NCBI RefSeq assembly: GCF_007004625.1
Contig: NZ_VIFV01000024.1
Coordinates: 1 to 49,273, forward strand
DNA: 49,273 bases
Reading direction: 5' to 3'
Source of the DNA: Planococcus salinarum
GTDB taxonomy: Bacteria; Bacillota; Bacilli; Bacillales_A; Planococcaceae
The notes under the pieces were generated by a model, which was given only the letters and a program-made list of their open reading frames with translations, ran no database searches and had not been told where the DNA came from. The translations under genes and the position numbers were made by a program. Below, piece by piece: positions 16,678-25,865 of the stretch; within the stretch, counting starts at the first letter, position 1, and every line of letters starts with the position of its first letter.

Positions 16678-18054
16678 TTATTTTTTCCTGCAGGCCAGTT
16701 GGCTGATCGCTTCGGCGTAAATCGCTGTGGCCTTCACCAGGTTTTTGATATCTACAAATTCATCCAGCTGATGGGCAACATCCTTTTCGCCCGGAAACAG
16801 CATACCGAAAGCAACGCCTTTTTCCATCACCCTGGCATAGGTGCCGCCGCCGATTGCCAGCAGCTCCGCTTTCTCGCCGGTCTGTTTTTCATAGGCATCC
16901 TGCAATGTCCTGATGAACGGATCATCCGCGTCCACGTAATGGGGGTGGGAATTGGAATTTACATTCACCGAAAACCCTTCCACCTGAATCGCTTCCACTT
17001 TTTCATCAAACGGACAGGAAATCGAATAACGCATACTTACTTCGACGGTTCCCCCCTGTGCTTTTTTAAAACGCATGATGCCGGCATTGAACGTCGTATC
17101 GCCGGAAGCTTCATCCGAAAATTGCAGATTCAGTGCGCGGCCGCGTGTATCTCCATAAAACTTATCCGCAATAAATTCTGTAAAAACCTGGCCGTCTCCA
17201 GTGAGATGGTCTTTCAGAAACAATGCCAGCATCACACCGGCGTTCAGGCCATCATCCGGTTCCATTGCGTGGGCCGCTTTGCCATGGACCGTCAATTTGA
17301 CGGCATCACCACTCTCTTCCAGTGCAGTTTGCAGGCCATGTTGATTTGCAAAAACTTCAAAATCGGGCTTCCAGTCAGCCGAACGGCCTTCAACCGTGGC
17401 TTCTGCCAGATCCGGAACCATATTGGTCCGGTCGCCAGACCTGAAAGTGATCAATTGGTCTTCTTTACCCGAAAATACCTGAGAAAACACCAAACCGGCA
17501 ATTCCTTTTTCCGCATTGATGATCGGAAAATCTGCATCCGGCGCAAACGCCATCGTCGGCATTTCTTCTTTTTGAAAATAATTTTCAACGCAGCGGAACC
17601 CGCTTTCCTCATCCGTCCCGATGATCAGCCTCACGCGTTTATCGAATTCATACCCCGCGTCTTTGACCATATTCAAAGCTGTCCAAGCCGCAATCGTCGG
17701 CCCTTTGTCGTCAATCGCGCCCCGTCCGAATAATTTGCCGTCTTCGATAACGCCGCCAAAAGGATCTTTCGTCCATCCTTCCCCGGTCGGCACCACGTCA
17801 ACATGGCCAAGGATGCCAAGGAGTTCCTCTCCCTGCCCGATTTCAAGATGCCCGGCAATATTGTCGACATTTTTAACCTGATAGCCGTTTTCACGGCCTT
17901 TGTCCAAAAACCAGTCCAATGCCCTTTTCACTTCTTTGCCAAAAGGCGCATCCGCTGTTGCGTCTGTATTCAGCACACTTGGAATCGCAATCAACTCCTG
18001 CAATTCCTTCAGCATACTTTCCTTCCTCTTTTCCGCTTCCAGCTGCCAATCCAT
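16678..18054 (-). CDS. pepV: M20 dipeptidase PepV (YtjP)
   Basis: A 458-residue zinc dipeptidase. Metal ligands are visible in GHVDVVP (His84, Asp86), GRGAIDDKGP (Asp115/116) and GTDEESG (catalytic Glu149, Glu150), with a late AIGGGTYAR. No signal peptide; it cleaves dipeptides in the cytoplasm. A long open frame on the opposite strand is a shadow. dat follows 84 bases later without a visible terminator, so pepV-dat may be one transcript. Confidence 0.93.
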   Translation of the reverse strand: MDWQLEAEKRKESMLKELQELIAIPSVLNTDATADAPFGKEVKRALDWFLDKGRENGYQVKNVDNIAGHLEIGQGEELLGILGHVDVVPTGEGWTKDPFGGVIEDGKLFGRGAIDDKGPTIAAWTALNMVKDAGYEFDKRVRLIIGTDEESGFRCVENYFQKEEMPTMAFAPDADFPIINAEKGIAGLVFSQVFSGKEDQLITFRSGDRTNMVPDLAEATVEGRSADWKPDFEVFANQHGLQTALEESGDAVKLTVHGKAAHAMEPDDGLNAGVMLALFLKDHLTGDGQVFTEFIADKFYGDTRGRALNLQFSDEASGDTTFNAGIMRFKKAQGGTVEVSMRYSISCPFDEKVEAIQVEGFSVNVNSNSHPHYVDADDPFIRTLQDAYEKQTGEKAELLAIGGGTYARVMEKGVAFGMLFPGEKDVAHQLDEFVDIKNLVKATAIYAEAISQLACRKK

Positions 18055-18193
18055 ATATACACCCCGCTTTTATTACCACCATTGTACACCTTTTTAGACA
18101 ATTTAAAAGAAATACCGGTTAAATTTCTGATAATTTTCCCACCGAAACATTTTCTTAGGAAAATGTAAATTTAAGTAAAATAAAATATAATCA

Positions 18194-18222
18194 TGGATAA
18201 ATCATTATTTTTTCGATATAAT
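18194..18222 (+). promoter_or_regulatory. Candidate promoter of ytzE
   Basis: TGGATA (18194-18199), 17 bp, TATAAT (18217-18222). It would give ytzE a leader of about 135 nt. The rest of 18055-18193 is AT-rich and must hold the pepV promoter; a TACAAT on the minus strand close to the pepV start is the best -10 there. Confidence 0.45.
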
Positions 18223-18281
18223 CAAATTGTCAGATAAATCCGACTGGCAGATATTTTTTAGGGGGATGTCTCAAACACTTG

Positions 18282-18308
18282 AAAAAAACCGGCCGGGTAT
18301 ACCCCGGC
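18282..18308 (-). terminator. Minus-strand terminator-like hairpin in the ytzE leader
   Basis: On the minus strand GCCGGG, loop GTATA, CCCGGC is followed by CGG and seven T. It points antisense to ytzE and would stop transcripts crossing ytzE before the pepV promoter. On the plus strand the hairpin has no T-tract and simply folds the ytzE leader. Confidence 0.5.
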
Positions 18309-18364
18309 AGCTCGTCCGCTAGTCTTTGCCAACGGGAAAAAAGATGAAGGAGTGGTTCTCTTTT

Positions 18365-18586
18365 ATGAAACCTACTACGGATCGCATGCTCATTCGAATT
18401 AAAGACATGTATAAGTACATCCTCGAAAACGGGACTGTAACTACGCAAGATTTAGTCGATGAATTCGGCATCACTCCTCGCACCATTCAAAGAGATTTGA
18501 ATGTGTTAGCCTTTAACGATTTGGTGACAAGTCCAAGTCGGGGCAAATGGACAACGACGCAAAAAAAAGTGAGAATGACATCTTAG
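18365..18586 (+). CDS. ytzE: Small DeoR-type helix-turn-helix protein YtzE
   Basis: A 73-residue protein that consists of only a DeoR-family winged helix-turn-helix: LVDEFGITPRTIQRDLNVL is the recognition-helix region. No effector domain follows, so it is a DNA-binding module on its own. Length and composition match B. subtilis YtzE. The frame is open 13 codons upstream; the chosen ATG is the family start but its AGGAG is 12 bases away, which is long. It converges with rsuA and lies next to pepV. Confidence 0.82.
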   Translation: MKPTTDRMLIRIKDMYKYILENGTVTTQDLVDEFGITPRTIQRDLNVLAFNDLVTSPSRGKWTTTQKKVRMTS

Positions 18587-18588
18587 AG

Positions 18589-18779
18589 AAGAAAAGCGAC
18601 GGCGCCCAATAGCAGATGTTAACCTAAGAACGCGACATCCTGTCGCAACGGTTAACTGACCCGCTTCCTGCGGGCCTCTGAAAGGCATAAGACGAATCAG
18701 CGAAATGGCGTTCTGTGCCATGCAGCTGAGTCGGCTTATGATCCGAAGAGCTGGGCCGCCGGAGTCTGGACACCAGAAA
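18589..18779 (+). repeat. Interspersed folded element, copy 1 (with extra hairpins)
   Basis: Head AGAAAAGCG plus GCGCCC at 18590-18607, core 18696-18740, tail GGAGTCTGGAC at 18761-18771. CTCT/AGAG and GGCATAAG/CTTATG form the outer stem, and ATGGC/GCCAT the inner stem. Compared with copy 2, about 65 bases are inserted after the head; they hold their own hairpins (GTTAACC/GGTTAAC around GCGACA/TGTCGC, and CCCGC/GCGGG). It lies between convergent ytzE and rsuA. Confidence 0.75.
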
Positions 18780-18794
18780 AATAGTTCTGCAACC

Positions 18795-18824
18795 AAAAAA
18801 TGACCGCATCCGCGGTCATTTTTT
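18795..18824. terminator. Bidirectional terminator between ytzE and rsuA
   Basis: AAAAAATGACCGC and GCGGTCATTTTTT are perfectly complementary, so the hairpin has a T-tract on both strands. The rsuA stop codon lies just at its border. Confidence 0.88.
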
Positions 18825-19529
18825 CTCTTTCAATCCAGTTAGTTCTTCTTCCGTCAAATAACGGTATTCGCCCAAGTCCAGCTCCGGATCCAATTCGAGC
18901 GACCCCATCGACAGGCGTTTCAGGTAGACGACCTCTTTGCCGACACTTTCAAACATGCGTTTGACCTGATGGAATTTGCCTTCCGTGATTGTCAGCTCTA
19001 TTTCTGATTCAGCACCGCTTTGCAGGATTTTCAAAAAAGCTTCTTTCGTTTGATAGCCGTCGTCCAGGACCACACCGCTCTTGAAAGCCTCGCCGTCTTC
19101 CTCTGTCACATGTCCTTCGATCCGCGCGTAATAGGTTTTCGCCACATGCTTTTTCGGTGACAGCAATTCATGTGCCAGTTTGCCGTCATTTGTCAGCAGC
19201 AGCAAGCCTTCGGTGTCCTTATCGAGTCTGCCCACCGGAAACGGTTCAAAATGCCTTTCTCCTTCTCCGAGCAGATCGATGACGGTTTCGTCATATTTAT
19301 CTTCAGTGGCGGAAATGACGCCCGGGGGTTTATTCATCATCAGGTAGATGAATTCCGCGTATTCAACTTCTTCACCCGCTACTGTCACTGTATCAGCCAC
19401 TTCGTCCACATGCTGTTTTGCATCACGGATGACTTCGCCGTTCACTTCCACAGTCTTCGATTTCAAAAGAATTTTAACGTCTTTTCGGGAACCGAAACCC
19501 ATATTCGATAAAAATTTATCTATTCGCAT
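18816..19529 (-). CDS. rsuA: 16S rRNA pseudouridine synthase, RsuA family
   Basis: A 237-residue enzyme with an N-terminal S4 RNA-binding domain (about residues 1-45, MRIDKFLSNMGFGSRKDV) and a pseudouridine synthase domain with GRLDKDTEGLLLLTNDG, where the Asp is the catalytic residue (near 103). RsuA enzymes modify U516 of 16S rRNA, but paralogues can have other targets. It starts 8 bases after the murJ stop, so the two genes are cotranscribed. The B. subtilis gene in this place is ytzG. Confidence 0.9.
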   Translation of the reverse strand: MRIDKFLSNMGFGSRKDVKILLKSKTVEVNGEVIRDAKQHVDEVADTVTVAGEEVEYAEFIYLMMNKPPGVISATEDKYDETVIDLLGEGERHFEPFPVGRLDKDTEGLLLLTNDGKLAHELLSPKKHVAKTYYARIEGHVTEEDGEAFKSGVVLDDGYQTKEAFLKILQSGAESEIELTITEGKFHQVKRMFESVGKEVVYLKRLSMGSLELDPELDLGEYRYLTEEELTGLKEKK

Positions 19530-19537
19530 AGTGCCTC

Positions 19538-21142
19538 CTAAAGACCGAATTTCCTGGTGTATTTCGTCAGACGTTCGCCGAAAAGTTTCTGGGCAATGCC
19601 TGTGCGGAGAGAGATGAAGCCGTACACAGCTCCTCCAATTCCTCCGACAATCAATATCCGGATGATTGACTGAATTTTACTCTCCATTCCGATAAACAGA
19701 TCAAGACCTGCTAATGTCAGTAAAACGACCACCGCCATTACAGCATTCATCAAAACAATAAAGAAGATTCGGCGCACTACGAGCGCTGAACGATATTGCA
19801 TTGTTACGATGATGACACCGATATTCATGGCGATGGCCGCCGAATAGCCGATGATGGTTGCCGCAATGGCACCGTCCGTTTCAAACAGTTTGATCAATGG
19901 TATATTCAGGGACAATTTCAGCAACAGCCCCGTCAATAAATTAAGGATGATCCATTTTTGCTGATTGATCCCCTGCAGGATTGATGCTGTTACAGGAAAT
20001 AACGCAAACAGTATTGCTGCCGGCAAGTAATGCGCGAGAATTTCAGAGCCTATTTCACTGTTCTCGTAAAACAGATGGTACAGCTCATCCGACAGCAACG
20101 CCATGCCGACAACTGCAGGCAGTGTGAGAAAAATGATTGCCTGAAACGACTTGTCAAGTGTTCTCGTCAGAGCCTCATGTTCATTTTTTGTGAAATACTT
20201 GGTTATCAGTGGAATCAAAGCCATGGAAAAACCGGTTGCGAGCATGACAGGAATCATGACAAGCTTATGCGCCGTCAAATTTAAAATCCCCAGCAAATCG
20301 GTTTCCGACAGGTTGCCTGCAGCATCCATCGCCCGGTTGAATGTCAGTAGATCGACGAACTGGAACAATGGATTTGCAATTCCAAGGAATACAAGTGGTA
20401 TGGCATACGTTAAAATCTCCCGGTACATATCACGCAGACCCACATCATAGGACTCAATTGAGTTTTGGCGCAACTGGTTATATTCCGGCTTCTTCTTTCT
20501 CCAGTAATAAAAGAGAACGACAACACCGCCAAGGGCTCCCACCGTAGCAGACAGGACCGCAAATTGGATGGCTGTCATTACTGAGCCGCCGAATACATTG
20601 ATAACAAGATAGGCACTTCCGAGCAGGAAGACGATACGCACGATTTGTTCCACCAATTGTGAAACAGCTGTCGGCATCATATAATTATAGCCCTGGAAAA
20701 AACCTCTCCATAAACTCATGAAAGGAACGATAATCAGTGCAAAACTGACCCAGCGGATGGCGGAAGTGACGTCTTCCACCGAGTAAATTTCCTCTTTTTC
20801 TGAAATAGTCACTTTGGCAAGCGGTTCTGCTGCTATGTACATCAACAGAAAGCCGATAAAGCCGGTGACCAGCATCGTCAAAAGGCCCGACCGGAGCAGC
20901 TTCCTGCCGGTTTCATAATCGCCAAGGCTGTTATATTTGGCGACAAATTTCGAGAATGCCAACGGTGCCCCGGAAATTGCGACTGCCAGCATCAGTGTAT
21001 ATGGAATATAAGCGTATTGATAAAGACCGATATTGTCTGATCCCACAAGACTGTAGAAGGGGATGATATAAATGACGCCGAGCACTTTGGATATAAACAT
21101 GCCCAGTGTTAAAATGGCAGTTCCTTTGATTAACGTTGACAT
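19538..21142 (-). CDS. murJ: Lipid II flippase MurJ-type membrane protein (YtgP)
   Basis: A 534-residue polytopic MOP-superfamily protein with about 14 hydrophobic segments, from LIKGTAILTLGMFISKVLG at the N-terminus on. Orthologues of B. subtilis YtgP move lipid II across the cytoplasmic membrane in peptidoglycan synthesis, partly redundant with Amj; that function is taken from the family. AGGAAG precedes the ATG. rsuA follows after 8 bases. Upstream are a good sigma-A promoter and element copy 2. Confidence 0.9.
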   Translation of the reverse strand: MSTLIKGTAILTLGMFISKVLGVIYIIPFYSLVGSDNIGLYQYAYIPYTLMLAVAISGAPLAFSKFVAKYNSLGDYETGRKLLRSGLLTMLVTGFIGFLLMYIAAEPLAKVTISEKEEIYSVEDVTSAIRWVSFALIIVPFMSLWRGFFQGYNYMMPTAVSQLVEQIVRIVFLLGSAYLVINVFGGSVMTAIQFAVLSATVGALGGVVVLFYYWRKKKPEYNQLRQNSIESYDVGLRDMYREILTYAIPLVFLGIANPLFQFVDLLTFNRAMDAAGNLSETDLLGILNLTAHKLVMIPVMLATGFSMALIPLITKYFTKNEHEALTRTLDKSFQAIIFLTLPAVVGMALLSDELYHLFYENSEIGSEILAHYLPAAILFALFPVTASILQGINQQKWIILNLLTGLLLKLSLNIPLIKLFETDGAIAATIIGYSAAIAMNIGVIIVTMQYRSALVVRRIFFIVLMNAVMAVVVLLTLAGLDLFIGMESKIQSIIRILIVGGIGGAVYGFISLRTGIAQKLFGERLTKYTRKFGL

Positions 21143-21189
21143 TTTACACTTCCTGACTAATTCTTGATAAAAAAAACAATCTACACGAT

Positions 21190-21218
21190 AGTTTACACTT
21201 ATAAAAGGAATTACTCAA
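21190..21218 (-). promoter_or_regulatory. Promoter of murJ-rsuA, flanked by an inverted repeat
   Basis: TTGAGT (21213-21218), 17 bp, TAAACT (21190-21195) on the minus strand. The 8-bp arms TACACGAT (21182-21189) and ATCGTGTA (21232-21239) flank it, 42 bp apart. Confidence 0.62.
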
Positions 21219-21245
21219 CGGATTTTGAAGCATCGTGTATACTAA

Positions 21246-21376
21246 AGAAAAGCGACAACGCCCGTTAAGCTCTGAAAGGCATAAGAGGAATCAGCGGCGC
21301 GGCGCCCTTTGCCGCATAGCTGAGACGGCTTATGACCCGAAGAGCTGGGCAGTTGGAGTCTGGACAATAGAAAAGC
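21246..21376 (+). repeat. Interspersed folded element, copy 2
   Basis: Head AGAAAAGCGAC at 21246, stem strands AAGCTCT/AGAGCT and GGCATAAG/CTTATGACC, core 21290-21334 with inner stem GCGGC/GCCGC, tail GGAGTCTGGACA then ATAGAAAA. It is the most compact complete copy. It lies in the ytfP leader, in sense orientation; an ATAGAA...TTCTAT hairpin follows. Besides this copy and the murJ promoter I see nothing else in 21143-21448. Confidence 0.8.
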
Positions 21377-21448
21377 CTAAGTGCCTGTCCAACTCTGGAA
21401 GGCGTTCTATTTTAGACAAATTAAAAACGAAAGCGAGTTCTATCTATT

Positions 21449-22714
21449 ATGTATGACGTTATTATCATCGGCGGGGGTCCCTCTGGTCTGATGGCCTCCA
21501 TCGCCGCCGCTTCACGTAACCAAAAGGTCCTGTTGATTGAAAAAGGCAAAAAGCTTGGCAAGAAGCTTATCATATCCGGTGGCGGGCGCTGCAATGTGAC
21601 CAACCGCCTCTCACTTGACGAAATTGTGAAACACATACCCGGCAACGGCCGGTTCCTCCACAGCCCGTTTTCCGTATTCAATAATGAAGACATCATCACC
21701 TTTTTCGAAGGGCTTGGTGTAGCATTAAAAGAAGAAGATCATGGCCGCATGTTCCCTGTCTCGAATCGGGCACAGGATGTGGCAGATGCGATGTTCGCCG
21801 AAATGGACCGGCTTGGCGTCGAAGTTATGCGCGATGCCCCGGTTAAGAAATTATTGATGACTGAGGAAGGTGTGACCGGAGTACGCCTGCATACCGGTGA
21901 AGAATATACCGCAAAAGCGATTGTCGTCGCGGTCGGCGGCAAAGCCGTTCCGCAAACGGGATCCACCGGAGACGGCTATCCCTGGGCGGAAAAAGCCGGC
22001 CACACGGTAACCGACTTGTATCCGACCGAAGTGCCGCTGCTGTCCAAAGAACCTTTCATCGTCGGCCGCGATCTGCAGGGGCTGGCTCTCCGCGACGTTG
22101 CTGTTTCCGTGTTGAATAAAAAAGGAAAAGTCCTGGTGACCCATCAGATGGACATGCTGTTCACCCATTTCGGCTTGAGCGGCCCTGCAATTCTGCGCTG
22201 CAGCCAATATGTCGTCAAAGAAATGAAGAAAAACGGCGGCGTTCCGGTGGAGATGCGCATCAACTCGATGCCGGACGAAAATGCCGAATCGGCGTTCCAG
22301 CTTCTCATAAAAATGATGAAGGAAGAGCCGAAAAAAGCTGTCAAAAATGTATGGAAGAGTCTGGCGCAGGAACGCTGGCTGCTGTTCCTGCTGGACCGTG
22401 CAGGCATCGACCCATCAATCACCGGCGCAGAACTTGCCAGCGACAAAGTGCGGGCCATGGCTGCTCAACTTACCGCCTTCACGATGGACGTCACCGGCAC
22501 ACAATCAATTGAAAAAGCGTTTGTCACCGGCGGTGGCGTTTCCATCAAGGAAATCGAACCGAAGACGATGGCGTCCCGCAAAAAGCCCGGCCTTTACTTT
22601 TGCGGAGAAATCCTCGACATCCACGGCTACACAGGCGGCTATAATATCACGTCCGCCCTCGTCACCGGCAATGTTGCCGGCAGAAGCGCAGCGGACTTTG
22701 CAAAACAACTATAA
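21449..22714 (+). CDS. ytfP: HI0933-family NAD(P)/FAD-dependent flavoprotein (YtfP)
   Basis: A 421-residue flavoprotein. The N-terminal dinucleotide fold starts with [14 protein letters not shown], followed by the family signature GGGRCNVTN (about residues 46-54) and a C-terminal FAD segment with [16 protein letters not shown]. The substrate is unknown for the family. The RBS is weak (only GCGAG), which is unusual here. The leader contains element copy 2 in sense orientation. A strong terminator follows. Confidence 0.9.
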   Translation: MYDVIIIGGGPSGLMASIAAASRNQKVLLIEKGKKLGKKLIISGGGRCNVTNRLSLDEIVKHIPGNGRFLHSPFSVFNNEDIITFFEGLGVALKEEDHGRMFPVSNRAQDVADAMFAEMDRLGVEVMRDAPVKKLLMTEEGVTGVRLHTGEEYTAKAIVVAVGGKAVPQTGSTGDGYPWAEKAGHTVTDLYPTEVPLLSKEPFIVGRDLQGLALRDVAVSVLNKKGKVLVTHQMDMLFTHFGLSGPAILRCSQYVVKEMKKNGGVPVEMRINSMPDENAESAFQLLIKMMKEEPKKAVKNVWKSLAQERWLLFLLDRAGIDPSITGAELASDKVRAMAAQLTAFTMDVTGTQSIEKAFVTGGGVSIKEIEPKTMASRKKPGLYFCGEILDIHGYTGGYNITSALVTGNVAGRSAADFAKQL

Positions 22715-22723
22715 TATAGAGAA

Positions 22724-22757
22724 AACCCTTCGCATGAGTTTGCGAAGGGTTTTTTTA
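22724..22757 (+). terminator. Terminator of ytfP
   Basis: AACCCTTCGCA and TGCGAAGGGTT form an 11-bp stem followed by TTTTTT. Confidence 0.92.
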
Positions 22758-22804
22758 TGCTTTATTCAAAGTTAGATCGATTTTAATTTCCAATTTTTGG
22801 ACTC

Positions 22805-22896
22805 ACTATCCGCAGAACTGAAATACTGTCCGGAACGACTAAAATACTGTCCGCAAACCAAAAATACTGTCCGGATGGGACCAAATACTATCCGGA
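22805..22896. repeat. Array of five 20-21 bp units with core ACTGTCCG
   Basis: ACT(G/A)TCCG occurs at 22805, 22825, 22846, 22866 and 22887, spaced 20, 21, 20 and 21 bp. Three middle units share AATACTGTCCG. The remaining bases vary. It lies between the facing terminators of ytfP and leuS and contains no convincing gene. Confidence 0.85.
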
Positions 22897-22931
22897 GGGA
22901 TAATCCTATATCCAATTACCATATTCACCCA

Positions 22932-22968
22932 ATAAAAACCGGAGTCCCAGCCCAAAAGCTGAAACTCC
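22932..22968 (-). terminator. Terminator of leuS
   Basis: On the minus strand CGGAGT-TCAGC pairs with GCTGG-ACTCCG and is followed by GTTTTTATT. Confidence 0.78.
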
Positions 22969-22978
22969 GTTATAAAAC

Positions 22979-25390
22979 TTATGCTATTACCACATTCACC
23001 AATTTGCCTGGAATCGCAATCACTTTGCGGACCTGTTTGCCTTCCGCTGCTTTTTGGATGTTTTCATCCGCCAACGCTGCCGCTTCCAAGTCTTCTTTCG
23101 AAATGTCTTTCGCCACTACCATCTTCGTTCTCACTTTGCCGTTGACCTGCACAACAATTTCCACTTCATCGTCGACCATTTTCGATTCATCATAAGTCGG
23201 CCACTGTGCATACGTGATCGTTTTTGTATGGCCCAATTTCTCCCACAGCTCTTCCGCCACGTGCGGCGCAATCGGGGAAAGCAATTTCACAAAGCCTTCA
23301 ACGTATTCTTTTGGAATCGTGTCCGCTTTATAGCCTTCATTGATAAAGACCATCATCTGCGAAATTGCGGTATTGAATCGCAGCCCTTCGAAATCATCCG
23401 TCACTTTTTTGACTGTCTGGTGATAGATTTTTTCCAGTTTGCCATCGTTTTTGCCGACGATTTTCGAGCTCAATTGCTCTTCGTCGATGAACAGACGCCA
23501 GACGCGGTCCAGGAAGCGGCGCGCCCCTTCCAATCCGTTTGTCGACCAGGCGATTGAGGCGTCAAGCGGTCCCATGAACATTTCGTAAAGGCGCAGCGTA
23601 TCCGCTCCGTGGCTTTCGATGATCTGGTCCGGATTGACGACATTGCCTTTGGACTTAGACATTTTTTCATTGCCCTCGCCCAGGATCATTCCCTGGTTGA
23701 ACAATTTCTGGAACGGCTCCTTCGTTGGTACCACACCAATATCATATAAAACTTTGTGCCAGAAGCGCGCATACAATAAATGCAGCACCGCATGCTCGGC
23801 TCCGCCGATATAGACATCAACCGGCAGCCAATGCTTCAGCAATTCCGGATCGGCAATCGCTTCATCATTTTCCGTATCGATATAGCGCAGGTAGTACCAG
23901 CAGCTTCCTGCCCATTGCGGCATCGTATTTGTTTCGCGGCGGCCCCTCATGCCCGTTTCCGGATGCACGACATTCAGCCATTCTTCGATATTGGCAAGCG
24001 GCGATTCACCCGTGCCACTCGGCTTGATGTCCGTTGTCACCGGCAGTACCACCGGCAAGTCTTTGTCATCAACAGGCGTCATCGTGCCGTCTTCCCAGTG
24101 GATGATTGGAATCGGCTCTCCCCAATAACGTTGGCGGCTGAACAGCCAGTCGCGCAGGCGGTACGTGATTTTCTTCTCGCCGACACCTTTGTCGACCAAC
24201 CAGTCGATCGCTGTGGCAATCGCTTCGTTTTTATTCAAGCCGTTCAGGAAACCTGAGTTGATCAATTCGCCATCGCCTGCATACGCTTCTTCTTCAATAT
24301 TGCCGCCGGACACTACTTCCACAATCGGCAAATCGAATTGTTTAGCAAATTCGTAATCGCGCTCATCGTGCGCCGGAACCGCCATGATGGCACCTGTTCC
24401 GTAAGTTGCCAATACATAATCGGCAATCCAGATCGGCATCTTGTCGCCGCTTGCCGGATTGATGGCGTAAGCGCCTGTGAACACGCCGGACTTCGATTTC
24501 GCGAGGTCCGTACGCTCAAGGTCACTCTTCGTTTTTACATCGTCAATGTATTTTTCAACAGCCTCTTTTTGCTCGGCGGTCGTCACGGACGCCACCAATT
24601 TATGTTCCGGCGCCAACACCGCATAGGTTGCACCGAAAATCGTATCGGGACGTGTCGTAAATGCGCGGAATGAATGGCCGTTGCCGTCCACCTGGAATTC
24701 GAGCTCTGCCCCTTCGGATTTGCCGATCCAGTTCCGCTGCATGTCTTTCAGGCTTTCCGGCCAGTCCAGGTCATTCAAATCTTCCAATAAACGGTCTGCA
24801 TATTCCGTAATGCGCAGCACCCATTGGCGCATCGGCCGGCGTTCAACCGGATGGCCGCCGCGCTCCGACAAACCGTCGATCACTTCTTCGTTTGCAAGAA
24901 CCGTACCCAGTGCCGGACACCAGTTGACTGCGACTTCATCCACATAGGCAAGGCCTTTATTGTAAAGCTGTATAAAGATCCACTGCGTCCATTTATAATA
25001 CTTCGGATCGGTCGTATTGATTTCGCGGTCCCAGTCATAAGAAAAGCCGAGTTCCTGGATCTGGCGTTTGAACGTCGCGATGTTTTTCGCTGTGAATTCC
25101 GCCGGGTCGTTGCCGGTATCCAGCGCATATTGCTCAGCGGGCAGGCCGAACGCGTCCCAGCCCATCGGATGCAATACATCAAAACCCTGCATGCGTTTCA
25201 CACGGCTCAAGATATCCGTCGCTGTGTAGCCTTCGGGATGGCCGACGTGGAGTCCGGCGCCTGATGGATACGGGAACATGTCCAGCGCGTAAAATTTCGG
25301 CTTGCTGAAATCCGTTTCCAATTTGAAGGTTTTATTCTGTTCCCAATGTTTCTGCCATTTCTTTTCGATCGTTTTGTGCTTGAATGTCAT
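22979..25390 (-). CDS. leuS: Leucyl-tRNA synthetase
   Basis: An 803-residue class I synthetase that charges tRNA-Leu. HIGH-type motif [12 protein letters not shown] at 48-59, editing-domain insertion in the middle, KMSKS at 576-580 and a C-terminal anticodon-binding domain. The frame is open ten codons upstream, but the ATG at 25390 has GAGGAGG eight bases before it and gives the standard [12 protein letters not shown] start. Expression is set by a leucine T-box leader further upstream; between the T-box terminator and the RBS lies element copy 3, antisense to leuS. Confidence 0.97.
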   Translation of the reverse strand: MTFKHKTIEKKWQKHWEQNKTFKLETDFSKPKFYALDMFPYPSGAGLHVGHPEGYTATDILSRVKRMQGFDVLHPMGWDAFGLPAEQYALDTGNDPAEFTAKNIATFKRQIQELGFSYDWDREINTTDPKYYKWTQWIFIQLYNKGLAYVDEVAVNWCPALGTVLANEEVIDGLSERGGHPVERRPMRQWVLRITEYADRLLEDLNDLDWPESLKDMQRNWIGKSEGAELEFQVDGNGHSFRAFTTRPDTIFGATYAVLAPEHKLVASVTTAEQKEAVEKYIDDVKTKSDLERTDLAKSKSGVFTGAYAINPASGDKMPIWIADYVLATYGTGAIMAVPAHDERDYEFAKQFDLPIVEVVSGGNIEEEAYAGDGELINSGFLNGLNKNEAIATAIDWLVDKGVGEKKITYRLRDWLFSRQRYWGEPIPIIHWEDGTMTPVDDKDLPVVLPVTTDIKPSGTGESPLANIEEWLNVVHPETGMRGRRETNTMPQWAGSCWYYLRYIDTENDEAIADPELLKHWLPVDVYIGGAEHAVLHLLYARFWHKVLYDIGVVPTKEPFQKLFNQGMILGEGNEKMSKSKGNVVNPDQIIESHGADTLRLYEMFMGPLDASIAWSTNGLEGARRFLDRVWRLFIDEEQLSSKIVGKNDGKLEKIYHQTVKKVTDDFEGLRFNTAISQMMVFINEGYKADTIPKEYVEGFVKLLSPIAPHVAEELWEKLGHTKTITYAQWPTYDESKMVDDEVEIVVQVNGKVRTKMVVAKDISKEDLEAAALADENIQKAAEGKQVRKVIAIPGKLVNVVIA

Positions 25391-25413
25391 AGTCTTTTCC
25401 TCCTCAAAATAAT

Positions 25414-25530
25414 AGCGCAAGCGCCCGTTAAGCTCTGAAAGGCATAAGGGAGATCGGCATAGTGACGGTCTATGTCACGCAGCTGGGCTGACTTATGACC
25501 CGAAGAGCTGGGCAGCTGGAGTCTGGATAA
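25414..25530 (+). repeat. Interspersed folded element, copy 3, inside the leuS leader
   Basis: Head AGCGCAAGCGCCCG at 25414, AAGCTCT/AGAGCT and GGCATAAG/CTTATGACC stems, core 25453-25497 with inner stem GTGAC/GTCAC, tail GGAGTCTGGATAA. It is oriented against leuS transcription and sits between the T-box terminator (ends 25596) and the leuS RBS, so every leuS mRNA carries its complement. Confidence 0.78.
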
Positions 25531-25590
25531 ATACCCGCTCCTTTTAAAGCATTATCAACGTAAAAAAGTATTTAATTTTTATCCGAAAAT

Positions 25591-25827
25591 AAAAAATTCC
25601 CGCCCCTTATAAAAATAAGGGACGGGAATCACCCGCGGTACCACCCAAATTAGCGATTGCTCGCCCAACTTGATTCCTTAACGCGGAAAACGGTGCACAT
25701 TACAGGGTTCACATGCACGACTCCAAGGCGAGTTCAACCGTTTTATCCACCGGCTTGCACCTTACGCCGGCTCTCTGGGGGAATAAACTGCGGTTTACTG
25801 ATCCTCATCACTGTCATTTGCTATTAC
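25591..25827 (-). promoter_or_regulatory. T-box leader (leucine) of leuS
   Basis: A tRNA-sensing leader on the minus strand. The conserved T-box GGGTGGTACCGCGGG is at 25632-25646, the terminator ATTCCCGTC/GGCGGGAAT with a T-run at 25596-25629. In Stem I, the specifier is CUC (Leu) at 25730-25732 in the context GAACTCGCC, with an AGAG bulge motif upstream. Uncharged tRNA-Leu is expected to stabilise the antiterminator and allow leuS expression. Confidence 0.93.
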
Positions 25828-25832
25828 ATCTT

Positions 25833-25861
25833 ATTTTAGCTGAGCCGCCGATTTTTGGCAA
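25833..25861 (-). promoter_or_regulatory. Promoter of the leuS T-box leader
   Basis: TTGCCA (25856-25861), 17 bp, TAAAAT (25833-25838) on the minus strand, directly upstream of the T-box leader and partly at the scoB stop. Confidence 0.6.
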
Positions 25862-25865
25862 TAGC

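Noticed and set aside
16699-17733. 344-codon plus-strand frame opposite pepV
   Set aside because: It lies wholly inside the complete pepV gene, has no RBS and a composition typical of an antisense shadow.
18541-18600. Frameshifted extension of ytzE into the following element
   Set aside because: The 73-residue product already matches the family length, so the stop is genuine.
22797-23195. 132-codon plus-strand frame over the third array and the leuS end
   Set aside because: It runs into the antisense strand of leuS and only translates the repeat units; no RBS.
25414-25530. Element copy 3 as part of the T-box aptamer
   Set aside because: The T-box is complete with its own terminator upstream of the element, and identical sequences occur at three unrelated genes.
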